Shown here one piece after another: positions 17,997 through 26,574 of a stretch of 64,000 bases of DNA (positions are counted from its first letter, which is position 1; every line of letters begins with the position of its first letter). Source of the stretch: Lentisphaerae bacterium GWF2_49_21 (GTDB lineage Bacteria > Verrucomicrobiota > Lentisphaeria > Victivallales > GWF2-50-93); the NCBI GenBank assembly GCA_001804805.1, contig MHBH01000005.1, positions 1 to 64,000 on the forward strand, in the 5' to 3' direction. The translations under genes and the position numbers were made by a program. Under the pieces are notes generated by a model. That model made no database searches and was not told the DNA's origin. It saw only the letters and a program-made list of their open reading frames with translations.

Positions 17997-18986
17997 ATGA
18001 ACACCCGCGAGAGATTCCATGCGGTGATGGATTTCAAGAAGTTCGACAGGCTGCCGATACTCGAATGGGCCGGCTGGTGGGACAAAACGATCGAGCGCTG
18101 GAGGAGCGAAGGGCTCCCTTCGAATCTCGGAAGATATGAAATCTACAGGCATTTCGGGATGGATGTGTATTATCAGGACTGGACGCGTCCGAGAGGACCG
18201 GGCTTTCCACAACCTGCACATCACGGTGCCGGCTTCGTCAAGAGCGACTGCGAATACGAGGGGCTGAAGAAATATCTCTATCCTGAGAACTGCATCGATA
18301 CCGCGGCCTGGGAAAGATGGGCTCCGGAGCATAAGAGGGGCGACTGCGTGACATGGTTCACGATCGAAGGTTTCTTCTGGTTCCCGAGGACGCTGTTCGG
18401 GATCGAGGAGCATTTCTACGCGTTCTACGATCATCCGGAACTCATGCATAGGATGAACAGGGATCTTGTAGAGCATCAGCTCAAGGTTATCGACAAGATC
18501 TGCAAGTATACTACGCCGGATTTCATGACCTTCGCCGAGGACATGAGCTACAACAACGGGCCGATGCTTTCCAGGGAGCTGTTCGACGAGTTCATGAAAC
18601 CATATTACAAGATGGTGATCCCGAAGCTGAAGGAGAGGGGGATAAAGGTGATCATCGATTCCGACGGCGACATCAGCGTGCCGTGCAGCTGGTTCGAGGA
18701 GGCTGGGATCGAAGGCATACTTCCTCTCGAACGCCAGGCAGGAGTCGATATCGCACAGCTCCGCAAGGATCATCCCAAACAGCTTTATATCGGCGCATAC
18801 GACAAGATGGTGATGAACAAGGGCGAGGATGCGATCCGGTCTGAATTCGAACGGCTCCTGCCGACGGCGAAAAAGGGCGGATTCCTGATAAGCTGCGACC
18901 ACCAGACTCCCCCGGGCGTATCGCTCGAACAGTATAATACATATCTGAAGCTCTTCAATGAATATGCCGTGAAGGCGGCACAATAG
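17997..18986 (+). CDS. UROD-superfamily protein, methyltransferase-like
   Basis: A 329-residue TIM-barrel protein of the uroporphyrinogen decarboxylase superfamily. It has MNTRERFHAVMDFKKFDRLP at the N-terminus, DFMTFAEDMSYNNGPMLS in the middle and IIDSDGDISVPCSWFEEAG, matching the H/C-x-x-G region of corrinoid methyltransferases. The paralogous haem enzyme has invariant Arg and Asp residues in an N-terminal RQAGR motif that is absent here, so haem synthesis is unlikely. Related proteins (MtaA, CmuA, MtbA types) transfer methyl groups. Demethylation of methylated sugars is only a guess. The gene is 33 bp after the M55 gene and 12 bp before an esterase gene. Confidence 0.8.
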   Translation: MNTRERFHAVMDFKKFDRLPILEWAGWWDKTIERWRSEGLPSNLGRYEIYRHFGMDVYYQDWTRPRGPGFPQPAHHGAGFVKSDCEYEGLKKYLYPENCIDTAAWERWAPEHKRGDCVTWFTIEGFFWFPRTLFGIEEHFYAFYDHPELMHRMNRDLVEHQLKVIDKICKYTTPDFMTFAEDMSYNNGPMLSRELFDEFMKPYYKMVIPKLKERGIKVIIDSDGDISVPCSWFEEAGIEGILPLERQAGVDIAQLRKDHPKQLYIGAYDKMVMNKGEDAIRSEFERLLPTAKKGGFLISCDHQTPPGVSLEQYNTYLKLFNEYAVKAAQ

Positions 18987-18998
18987 AAGATAGGAAAA

Positions 18999-19844
18999 AT
19001 GAAAGACATTGAAATTCCAAAGAAGAGATTTGCCGTTGAGATCCGGAGGAATATTGCCTATGGTCCTCATGGAGAACGGAATCTTTTGGATGCTTATCTG
19101 CCACGGAACGCATCAAGATCAAGACCTGCCGTGATTTATATCCATGGCGGAGGCTGGTGCCATGGGAGCAAGGACGGATTCATCTGGCATGGAAAGGATC
19201 TGGCGCGGAGGGGATTTGCCGCCTTTATGATCAACTACCGGTTCTGGCCTGATGCATGTTATCCCGCGGCAGTTGAAGATGCCCAGCTGGCCGTACGCTG
19301 GATCAGGGCCCATGCAGGAGATTTTGGAATCAATCCCCGGAAAATTGGCGGAATGGGATGTTCAGCAGGCGGACATCTGGGCTCTCTGCTTGCGCTTTGC
19401 GGATTCAGGTTCGGCAAGAACTCCACTCTTGGGAAATATTCCAGCAGGCTGCAGTGCATGGTGGACGTTTTCGGGCCGGTGGATTTCCCTGCCATGATGG
19501 AATCCGCTTCGAAACCCATTGTCGAAGGTTTCATAGGAAAATCTTTCAGTACTGCAAAAAGTACATATTTAAAAGCCTCGCCTGTCAGCTACGTTTCCAA
19601 GGGCGCACCTCCTTTCCTGATTGTGCATGGGACGGAGGACATCGGAATTTCAAGAGGACAGGTGCCGATTTCAATATCCGCATCTTTTTATACCAAGCTC
19701 CGGATGGCCGGGGCTGAAGCATGTTTCATGACTATTGCCGGGGCGGGGCATGGCTTTATGGGGGATCACAGGAATCCGGCGGCTAAACAGACATGGAACG
19801 CCGCGTTGAAGTTTTTCAATAATAATTTATTCTCAAGAGAATAG
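18999..19844 (+). CDS. alpha/beta hydrolase, carboxylesterase-like
   Basis: A 281-residue alpha/beta hydrolase of the BD-FAE/acetyl-esterase type. It has the oxyanion motif IYIHGGGWCHG at about residue 45, the nucleophile elbow GMGCSAGGHLGSL (Ser near residue 120), the acid in FLIVHGTEDIG near residue 210, and the His in GAGHGFMGD near 250. It lacks a signal peptide and would act on short acyl esters in the cytoplasm, for example O-acetyl groups from imported oligosaccharides. It is 12 bp downstream of the UROD-like gene and 12 bp upstream of the double FAD protein, which indicates one operon. Confidence 0.85.
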   Translation: MKDIEIPKKRFAVEIRRNIAYGPHGERNLLDAYLPRNASRSRPAVIYIHGGGWCHGSKDGFIWHGKDLARRGFAAFMINYRFWPDACYPAAVEDAQLAVRWIRAHAGDFGINPRKIGGMGCSAGGHLGSLLALCGFRFGKNSTLGKYSSRLQCMVDVFGPVDFPAMMESASKPIVEGFIGKSFSTAKSTYLKASPVSYVSKGAPPFLIVHGTEDIGISRGQVPISISASFYTKLRMAGAEACFMTIAGAGHGFMGDHRNPAAKQTWNAALKFFNNNLFSRE

Positions 19845-19856
19845 CATAAGCCCGAT

Positions 19857-22793
19857 ATGAAAAAATCACTGTTGCTTGTTCTAAGCGTCTTCTGTTTCCC
19901 GTTGTTCGTGAGCCATTCAGCCGAACAATATGTGGAGGAAGGCGAACGCCAGATCCCGGTAGCTGGGAAAGTTGATGTGCTTGTCGTAGGCGGCGGCACC
20001 GGAGCTGTTAGCGCGGCAGTCGCCGCCGCACAGAAAGGCTCTTCTGTCTTCCTCATGGCTCCGCGTCCGTATCTCGGTGATGACATGTGCGCCACGCTCC
20101 AGCTCTGGCTGAAGGACAAGGAAACACCCGTCTGCAATCTTGCCAGGGCCATCTACGAGACTGATAAGATCGTTACGCCTATGAAGGTTAAGAAGGTTTT
20201 GGACCAGGCGCTTCTGGACGCGAAAGTGCAGTTCCTCTACAGCTGTATGCCCTGCGATGTCTTGAAGGATTTAAAAGGCAATGTATGCGGCGTTGTCATG
20301 GTGAACCGTGCAGGACGTCAGGCCGTAATTGCGAAAATTGTCATAGATGCTACAGGACGTGGCATCGTTGCCAGGATGGCCGGAGTGAAGTTCACGCCTT
20401 ATCCCGCAGGAGAGCATGTTTTCACCCGGGTGGTGATCGGCGGTACCGTATCCAAGGAGGCTGGCGTGAAGGCGAATCCTGTGAATCTTTCATTTCCCTA
20501 TGCCTCAGATTCGAGGGAAAAGAAGAAGAAATCAAATTTGCCGGATGAAGTCTTTCTCACGGAATATACGATCCCGATAGAAATGCCCGATGACAGCTAC
20601 AAATCTTTCGCAAAGGCCGAACAGATCGCCCGTGACAGGACAAACCTTTCGGAATATGTTTATGCATCGGAATCCATATCCGAGATTCCTCCTGATCATT
20701 TGATATCCGTAAAAAGCGGAACGGCAGTCTGGTCTGGAGCTGACAGGATTCCACTGGAGCCGTTTATTCCGCAGGGAGCAGGGAACTTGATCGTTCTCGG
20801 TCCCCTCGGTGACATCCCACGCGAACACGCCGCGTTGATCAGCCGTCCGATCGCATCGATGGATCTTGGAGGCAGGATTGGAACATTTGCGGCAGAATCA
20901 GCTGCGAAAATCGCAGTTCCACAGGATGTGAAGGTGTCTGGCCAGTCGGCAGGAACTGTCGTGCCATGCCAGGTCAGGGAACCGCTGGATAATGTCCGGC
21001 CTTTCCATAAGGCTGCATCTTCAGTGCCCCAGGAAGCCCGGAATATTCCGGTCATCGGCGAATATGATGTCGTTGTCATCGGCGGAGGCACCAGCGGTGC
21101 TCCTGCGGGTATCGCAGCGGCACGCAAGAAGATGCGCACGCTTGTGGTGGAATATCTTCCCGAGCTTGGCGGTGTTACGACGATGGGGTTGATCAACAAG
21201 TATTATTTCGGTAACCGCGTCGGTTTCACATCCGAACTGGATGATGGAGTCGCTTCTGCGCCGGGTGGAACATCCCTTGTGCGCAAGACCGAATGGTTCC
21301 GTAGGGAGCTCGCAAAGGCCGGTGCCGACGTCTGGTTCAATTCCATGGGATGCGGTGCCTTGACTGAGAGCGGAAAGGTCAAAGGGGTGATTGTTACAAC
21401 TCCCAACGGGCGCGGTGCGGTATTGGCGAAGGTAGTTATAGATTCAACTGGAAATTCCGACGTAGCGATCGCTGCCGGGGCATCTTATATTTACGTTGAT
21501 GAAACCGACATCGCCATCCAGGGCGCAGGGCTTCCGGTGCGCGCGTTGGGTGCCGTATATACGAACACTGATTACACCTTTACTGACGAGACCGACATGA
21601 TTGACGTCTTCTACACGTTCATGCTGGCAAAGAAAAATTCAAATGCGTTCGATCTGGGCCAGCTGCTGGATACCCGTGAAAGGCGCCGTATCGTCGGTGA
21701 TTTCGTGCTGACTCCGGTCGACGAGGTCAATCAGCGCACATATGATGACACTATCGTCCAATGCAAAAGCAATTTCGACTGCCACGGCTATACGGTCGAC
21801 AAACTGTTCTTCCTGAGATTCCCGGACAAGAAATCGATGACAGTGAATGTTCCGTACCGATGTCTGCTGCCAAAAGGGCTTGATGGAATACTGGTCACCG
21901 GCCTTGGCGCGAGCGCCCAGCGCGACGCCATGCCTCCGATCCGCATGCAGCCCGATCTCCAGAACCAGGGATATGCTGCTGGAATTGCCGCGTCCATGGC
22001 TGTCCAAAACGATGGCAGGACGAGGAAAATCGACATGAAGAAACTGCAGGAGGAACTTGTCTCCGTCGGCATACTGTCAAAACAGGTGCTCATGGAAAAA
22101 GATTCATATCCACTGGCGAATGACAAGCTCCATGACGCGGTCAGGAAACTGAATGAAAGCCCCGACAGCATTCCAATCCTCCTTTCCTCCCCGGAAAAGG
22201 CGCTCCCTCTCCTGCAGAAGACATATAGGACCGTATCAGACGAGAAGGAGAAGAAGACATGCGCCCAGCTCCTCGCGATGATGGGTGATCCCTCGGGGCT
22301 CGACCTGCTCATCAAGACTGTTGAAACAACACCCTGGGACAAAGGATGGAACTTCAAGGGTATGGGACAGTATGGACCGAGTTTCAGCCAGCTTGACGCT
22401 TATGTCGTCGCCTTGGGCATGACAAAGGACAAACGTGCAGTTCCAGTTCTTGTCCTGAAGATGAAGGAGCTTAACGAATCTTCGGAATTCTCTCATTTCC
22501 GTTCGGTGGCGATGGCTCTTGAACGGATAGGCGACAAATCCGCGGTGGATGTCCTTGCCGAGAAATTGTCAGATCCCAAGCTCTCCGGACATGCCGTGAT
22601 GGCGTCAACTGAGATTGCCAGCAAGGACTCCGACCGTTCAGATGCGCTGCAGGAATTAATGCTTGCAAGGGCGCTGTTCAAGCTCGGTGACAAGAATGAT
22701 ATCGGAAAGAAGATCCTCCAGCAGTATTCCAACGATATCCGCGGCCCGATTGCCCGCCACGCTTCGGCTGTATTGGAAGCCGCCAGGAAATGA
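19857..22793 (+). CDS. secreted double FAD-oxidoreductase with C-terminal HEAT repeats
   Basis: A 978-residue fusion. A signal peptide covers about residues 1-22 (MKKSLLLVLSVFCFPLFVSH). A first FAD_oxidored domain begins with VDVLVVGGGTGAVSAAVAAA near residue 39, a second with YDVVVIGGGTSGAPAGIAAA near residue 402. From about 755 to the end there are HEAT-like repeats (KRAVPVLVLKMKEL, KSAVDVLAEKLSDPKLSGHA). An exported flavoprotein with two FAD sites would need a folded export route or periplasmic FAD loading, but the leader has no Tat-type twin Arg. The substrate is unknown. The start is 12 bp after the esterase stop. The HEAT part probably binds a partner protein. Confidence 0.8.
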   Translation: MKKSLLLVLSVFCFPLFVSHSAEQYVEEGERQIPVAGKVDVLVVGGGTGAVSAAVAAAQKGSSVFLMAPRPYLGDDMCATLQLWLKDKETPVCNLARAIYETDKIVTPMKVKKVLDQALLDAKVQFLYSCMPCDVLKDLKGNVCGVVMVNRAGRQAVIAKIVIDATGRGIVARMAGVKFTPYPAGEHVFTRVVIGGTVSKEAGVKANPVNLSFPYASDSREKKKKSNLPDEVFLTEYTIPIEMPDDSYKSFAKAEQIARDRTNLSEYVYASESISEIPPDHLISVKSGTAVWSGADRIPLEPFIPQGAGNLIVLGPLGDIPREHAALISRPIASMDLGGRIGTFAAESAAKIAVPQDVKVSGQSAGTVVPCQVREPLDNVRPFHKAASSVPQEARNIPVIGEYDVVVIGGGTSGAPAGIAAARKKMRTLVVEYLPELGGVTTMGLINKYYFGNRVGFTSELDDGVASAPGGTSLVRKTEWFRRELAKAGADVWFNSMGCGALTESGKVKGVIVTTPNGRGAVLAKVVIDSTGNSDVAIAAGASYIYVDETDIAIQGAGLPVRALGAVYTNTDYTFTDETDMIDVFYTFMLAKKNSNAFDLGQLLDTRERRRIVGDFVLTPVDEVNQRTYDDTIVQCKSNFDCHGYTVDKLFFLRFPDKKSMTVNVPYRCLLPKGLDGILVTGLGASAQRDAMPPIRMQPDLQNQGYAAGIAASMAVQNDGRTRKIDMKKLQEELVSVGILSKQVLMEKDSYPLANDKLHDAVRKLNESPDSIPILLSSPEKALPLLQKTYRTVSDEKEKKTCAQLLAMMGDPSGLDLLIKTVETTPWDKGWNFKGMGQYGPSFSQLDAYVVALGMTKDKRAVPVLVLKMKELNESSEFSHFRSVAMALERIGDKSAVDVLAEKLSDPKLSGHAVMASTEIASKDSDRSDALQELMLARALFKLGDKNDIGKKILQQYSNDIRGPIARHASAVLEAARK

Positions 22794-22834
22794 ACGACTC
22801 AGCATCAAAGAAGTAATTATGATGGTGAATTTAT

Positions 22835-23878
22835 ATGACCGATGACAGCATTGTTAAAAAACGCAGAGTGCGGTACAGGGGGACGCATCCTCGTCGGTTT
22901 GAGGAAAAATACAAGGAGTTGAACCCCCAGCTCTATTCCAGCGAAGTGGACAAGGTCATGGAGCGCGGACAGACCCCTGCGGGAATGCACCGTCCGGTTC
23001 TTGTCAAGGAGGTTCTGGAATCCCTTGATCCGAAACCGGGGATGGTGGGGCTCGATGCTACACTGGGATTTGGCGGCCATGCGCAGGAACTGCTGAAACT
23101 GATTCTCCCCGGGGGAAGGCTCATCGGCATCGATGTGGATCCACTGGAGCTGCCCCGGACCGAAGCCCGGTTGCGCGGACTTGGTTTTTCGGAGGATGTA
23201 CTAGTCGTGAAGAGGATGAATTTTGCAGGATTACCCCAGATTTTGCCGGAAGCGGGCGGAGCATTTGATTTTGTGCTTGCCGATCTTGGCGTCTCGTCAA
23301 TGCAGCTGGATAATCCATCCCGGGGATTTTCCTTTAAAAGAGAAGCCCCTCTGGATCTCCGTTTAAATCCTGACAAGGGGCAGCCGGCATCAGAGCTTCT
23401 CAAGTCAATCACTGAAGAGGAACTGAGCGGAATCCTGATCTCAAATGCAGATGAATCCCATGCACTGGCAATTGCAAAGGCGATAAAAAAAAGCAGACGT
23501 CCCGTTGAAACTACAAGTCAGGTGACAGATATTGTAAGCCAGGCTTTGTGGCATCTTCCAAAACAGACACGGCATGAACAGGCTAAAAAGTCATTGCAGC
23601 GGACATTCCAGGCGTTGCGAATTGCAGTCAACGACGAATTCGGCGTGCTTGAACAGTTTCTCAGACTTCTGCCCGGATGCCTCAAGGAAGGCGGACGTGC
23701 TGCAATACTGACTTTCCATTCCGGTGAAGACAATCGTGTGAAAAGGTCTTTTCTGGAAGGATACCGCTCCGGGACATACTCGCAGATCGCCCGTGAACCT
23801 GTCCGGTCTTCTGCCGAGGAACGCCGTGCAAATCCGAGATCGACCTGTGCAAAACTCCGCTGGGCGGTAAAAAGATAG
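22835..23878 (+). CDS. rsmH: 16S rRNA (cytosine-1402-N4)-methyltransferase, RsmH family
   Basis: A 347-residue SAM-dependent methyltransferase. HRPVLVKEVLESLDPKPG begins the core, DATLGFGGHAQELLKL gives the SAM-binding glycine loop, DFVLADLGVSSMQLDNPSRG is the catalytic NPPY-like region of RsmH, and LRLNPDKGQPASELL and TFHSGEDNRVKRSF are family signatures. An extra 45-residue basic N-terminus (KKRRVRYRGTHPRRFEEKYK) precedes the normal start. The gene is not in a division/cell-wall cluster, where rsmH usually lies beside ftsL and mraY. A paralogue elsewhere is therefore possible. Cytoplasmic rRNA modification is the expected role. Confidence 0.85.
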   Translation: MTDDSIVKKRRVRYRGTHPRRFEEKYKELNPQLYSSEVDKVMERGQTPAGMHRPVLVKEVLESLDPKPGMVGLDATLGFGGHAQELLKLILPGGRLIGIDVDPLELPRTEARLRGLGFSEDVLVVKRMNFAGLPQILPEAGGAFDFVLADLGVSSMQLDNPSRGFSFKREAPLDLRLNPDKGQPASELLKSITEEELSGILISNADESHALAIAKAIKKSRRPVETTSQVTDIVSQALWHLPKQTRHEQAKKSLQRTFQALRIAVNDEFGVLEQFLRLLPGCLKEGGRAAILTFHSGEDNRVKRSFLEGYRSGTYSQIAREPVRSSAEERRANPRSTCAKLRWAVKR

Positions 23879-23879
23879 A

Positions 23880-24230
23880 TCACAGTTCCGTATATTTCCT
23901 GCTTGACCCTCTGCTTTTTCGCACGGGATACTTCTTGTGATTCTTTTTAATCTTGTCGAAAGCCGCTTCAAGAGGATCAATTCCGAGCCTGTCGGCGATT
24001 CTTACTGTGTAATTGAAAATATCCCCTATTTCCTCTCTGGCATCATTCAATTTGTCCTTGGGCAGGTTCAATGATTGATCTTCAGTCAACCATTGAAATA
24101 TTTCCAACAGCTCAGAGGCTTCCACATTCAAAGCCATGGACAGGTTCTTGGGTGAATGGAACTTGTCCCAGTCCCTGTTCCTGGCAAACTTCCTAAGTTT
24201 GACTTTCAAATCTTTCAAATTGTTTCCCAT
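23880..24230 (-). CDS. MazG-like nucleotide pyrophosphohydrolase (dCTPase-type)
   Basis: This 116-residue protein belongs to the all-alpha NTP pyrophosphatase fold. KNLSMALNVEASELLEIFQW contains the first EASEL metal-binding helix, and DAREEIGDIFNYTVRIADRLG supplies the E-x-x-D helix. The length and motif match the human DCTPP1/iMazG group, which removes non-canonical dNTPs to give dNMP and pyrophosphate. The ATG at 24230 (MGNNLKDL) is chosen because AGGAG lies nine bases upstream; the in-frame ATG eight codons earlier has no such site. It converges with rsmH with one base between stops. Confidence 0.85.
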   Translation of the reverse strand: MGNNLKDLKVKLRKFARNRDWDKFHSPKNLSMALNVEASELLEIFQWLTEDQSLNLPKDKLNDAREEIGDIFNYTVRIADRLGIDPLEAAFDKIKKNHKKYPVRKSRGSSRKYTEL

Positions 24231-24306
24231 TGGTCGGTTCTCCTGATGGTTCACTGTAGACAGCTATCATCCTTTGATTATTTCTCTGTTATTCCGAACG
24301 TTCAAG

Positions 24307-24654
24307 TCAGTAAGACGGCGGAACCAGATTACCTGGAGGCGACTCGTTAAGCTTTTTCTCTTTAAAATAGCCTATAAGTATTCCTATCATAAATAGAAAC
24401 ATGCCGTTTATAAACGATGCTATAAAAAGCATATGATAAAAAGAAAGACCTGAGATAACAAACCCTAAGATGCGTAAAAGAAGGTTTAAAAAATACATGG
24501 GAGGCAATGATTGATAAACCAGAAGCCATATAAAAATATTATTCTCACCAGAATTAGATCTGCAAAATGCACCTGCAAACAAAAGCAATATAATGACTGC
24601 GTAAATTGCCAGTAACACAAATCCTGTTTTTTTGCCTAATGATATATGTTTCAT
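24307..24654 (-). CDS. small integral membrane protein, unknown function
   Basis: A 115-residue protein with about four predicted membrane helices: GFVLLAIYAVIILLLFAGAF near residue 11, then IFIWLLVYQSLPPMYF, LRILGFVISGLSFYHMLF and INGMFLFMIGILIGYF. The C-terminal tail is short and Pro-rich. No family is recognised. It is AT-richer than its neighbours, like the genes at 121 and 53351. It does not overlap another gene. Confidence 0.6.
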   Translation of the reverse strand: MKHISLGKKTGFVLLAIYAVIILLLFAGAFCRSNSGENNIFIWLLVYQSLPPMYFLNLLLRILGFVISGLSFYHMLFIASFINGMFLFMIGILIGYFKEKKLNESPPGNLVPPSY

Positions 24655-24953
24655 AGTGTGCCAACGTTATTATACATATATGCGCTTTGCCATAAAATAG
24701 CACTTTTTTCAGTGCAATACAATACGCAAGCAGCATGTGGAATCTGCCTTCGTCCGACTACGGCACGACTTGCTACTAACGGATTCAAATCTTGATATTG
24801 GGAATATGTTCGTAGTTAAGCCCGTGAGGGCTGTTCTTAATATTCCGATTCACAATAATTGCCGGTGAGACCTGTCCTGAACTTGTCGAAGGATGCCGGC
24901 GCTCCATTACTTCGTTATTCGTAATTCGATTGTTCGATATTCGTCATTCAATC
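24655..24953. repeat. interval with one GTAGTTAAG element and one nested GGAG element
   Basis: 24812-24838 is GTAGTTAAGCCCGTGAGGGC plus TGTTCTT. 24858-24905 is a GGAGCGCCGGC hairpin on the minus strand whose loop contains the 18-base insert TTCGACAAGTTCAGGACA. 24908-24950 consists of TTCG and ATTCG words. There is no gene. Confidence 0.75.
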
Positions 24954-26225
24954 TCATCCAATGACTTCCTTCATGTCCGCAATATAGACGCGGCGGGTGT
25001 CTCCGATGAATGCGTTGAATGTCACATATCGCCATGTGCGGTCCCAGGCGGGATGCGGATCTATTCGGAGGACACCGTCCGGGGAGGGCTGCTTTGTGTT
25101 GATCCTGACCAGCACCTTCTCTTTTCCCGTAGCGAGCTCGAGCCAGCGGAGCGGGATCGTGCCGTCGTTGAAGGATGCTTTTTCCTTGGTGTAGGTGTCG
25201 GTCAGCAGATGCTTGCCGTCGGGATGCACTGTCGGATGTCCTGAGCCCAGGACATTGTCGAAGATCTTGCGGAGACCGCTGCCATCGTAGTTGACCTGCA
25301 CGAACCGCAGATCATCGCGGTCAATGTTTAGATTCATGGAGATGCGTTTTCCGTCGGGGAACCATGTGCCGTGGTGTCCGCCCTTGTCCCATTCTTCCGG
25401 TCCGACAGCGCAATGGAGTTCGCTGCCGTCGAGTTTCATGGTAACCCAGGCGAAGCGCACTTCCTTTGCAGCCTCCTTGAACATGTCCCAGCGTGGCTTG
25501 TCCTTTGCCGGGAACCAGCGGATGCTCAGCATCAGCCTATCGCCCTGGGGATTGAACTTGCTGTGGAATCCATAGACCTCGGAGTTTTTAATTTCATCGC
25601 CGACCTGGATCCTCGGATTTGCCTTTTCAAAGGCGTCTTTGAGAGTTAGAAGGAGATGGCTCCTTCCGGTTCTGGTATCTGTCAGGTAGAATCCGTCGTC
25701 GCTTGCTGGGCCGATGTTCATGCGGGCGACATCGCGTGGAATCTTGACGCCATAGCCGGGCTGTGTCTTGCTCATGGTTGTCATGTTGGCGGAGATCAGC
25801 CAGCGTCCGTCGGGTGAGGCGTGGTAGACAGTGCCGTCCATTTTCATCCGCTTACCGTTTTTCGGATTGAGCTTCCATGCGAAAGGTTTCCAGGTCGAAG
25901 TATCGACATCGTTGAAGTAGAGTTCATCGTCCGAGCCGCCCCAGTTTATGTTTGCGCCCATCTGCGGTTCCCAGCCACGGGTATCCGCAACGACATTCTC
26001 CTTTCCTGTATCAAGATCGATGACAAGGATTTCACCGGCATCTCCCGGGTCAGGCTGTCTGTCCTCGAATGGAAAGCGGAACACCGCGAGGTAACGGCCA
26101 GTCGGACTGATAGGCGATGTGTCGAAGAAGCGGTGGATGCAGCCTCCCTTGTCCGGTGTTGCACAGTAGACCGGGACGAGGGGATTGTATTCAGTGTAGC
26201 GCGGGAATTTGGATTCCAAGTTCAT
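24954..26225 (-). CDS. beta-propeller protein, possibly PL22 oligogalacturonate-lyase-like
   Basis: A 423-residue protein of TolB-like propeller blades. Repeated blade motifs are SPTGRYLAVFRF, SPDGRWLISANM, NPQGDRLMLSIRW, FPDGKRISMNLN and HPDGKHLLTDTY. His residues in HHGTWFPDG, GHPTVHPDG and IDPHPAWDRT cluster in the C-terminal half, as expected for the metal site of oligogalacturonate lyases (PL22). The match is by pattern only, and other propeller functions are possible. No signal peptide is present, so cytoplasmic action on unsaturated oligouronides would fit. AAAGGA lies five bases before ATG 26225. It is transcribed opposite to the deacetylase gene. Confidence 0.7.
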   Translation of the reverse strand: MNLESKFPRYTEYNPLVPVYCATPDKGGCIHRFFDTSPISPTGRYLAVFRFPFEDRQPDPGDAGEILVIDLDTGKENVVADTRGWEPQMGANINWGGSDDELYFNDVDTSTWKPFAWKLNPKNGKRMKMDGTVYHASPDGRWLISANMTTMSKTQPGYGVKIPRDVARMNIGPASDDGFYLTDTRTGRSHLLLTLKDAFEKANPRIQVGDEIKNSEVYGFHSKFNPQGDRLMLSIRWFPAKDKPRWDMFKEAAKEVRFAWVTMKLDGSELHCAVGPEEWDKGGHHGTWFPDGKRISMNLNIDRDDLRFVQVNYDGSGLRKIFDNVLGSGHPTVHPDGKHLLTDTYTKEKASFNDGTIPLRWLELATGKEKVLVRINTKQPSPDGVLRIDPHPAWDRTWRYVTFNAFIGDTRRVYIADMKEVIG

Positions 26226-26574
26226 GGTGTTCCTTTTGATAGATGATGCAAATTTAAATATCCTTTAGCTGATTGCTTTTGTTGGAGTGCGCTGCTTTAG
26301 CGTGTGCATTTTGCTTGTAGTAGATGAATTTATTCGCCGTTCTTCCATTTCAAGAACGCGCAACCATGCGCTACTACCAACAATATCAAGACACACTAAA
26401 GTTGTGAACTCCAACAAGAGGTATATACCCGTAATGGACGGTTCATTTATATGATCAGCTTACTTACACTACATTTTGAAAAGAATGTTTTCAAACTGGC
26501 TTTTTGAGTGATAGATTACCTGTTCAATCTGTAATCAAATGCTAAGAATATTAACGAAGAGGCGCAGAGGCGCA
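26226..26574. repeat. interval with nested GGAG and GTAGTAG inverted pairs
   Basis: 26281-26415 is bounded by GTTGGAGTGCGCTGCTTTAG and the complement of GTTGGAGTTCACAACTTTAG. Inside lies a second inverted pair: GTAGTAGATGAATTT...CGTTCTT near 26317-26343 and the complement of GTAGTAGCGCATGG near 26352-26377. Just before the next gene are the words GAGGCGCAGAGGCGCA. No gene was found. Confidence 0.8.

Noticed and set aside
17892-19070. 392-codon open frame opposite the UROD-like gene
   Set aside because: Shadow frame; it spans three real genes' boundaries and shows no domain.
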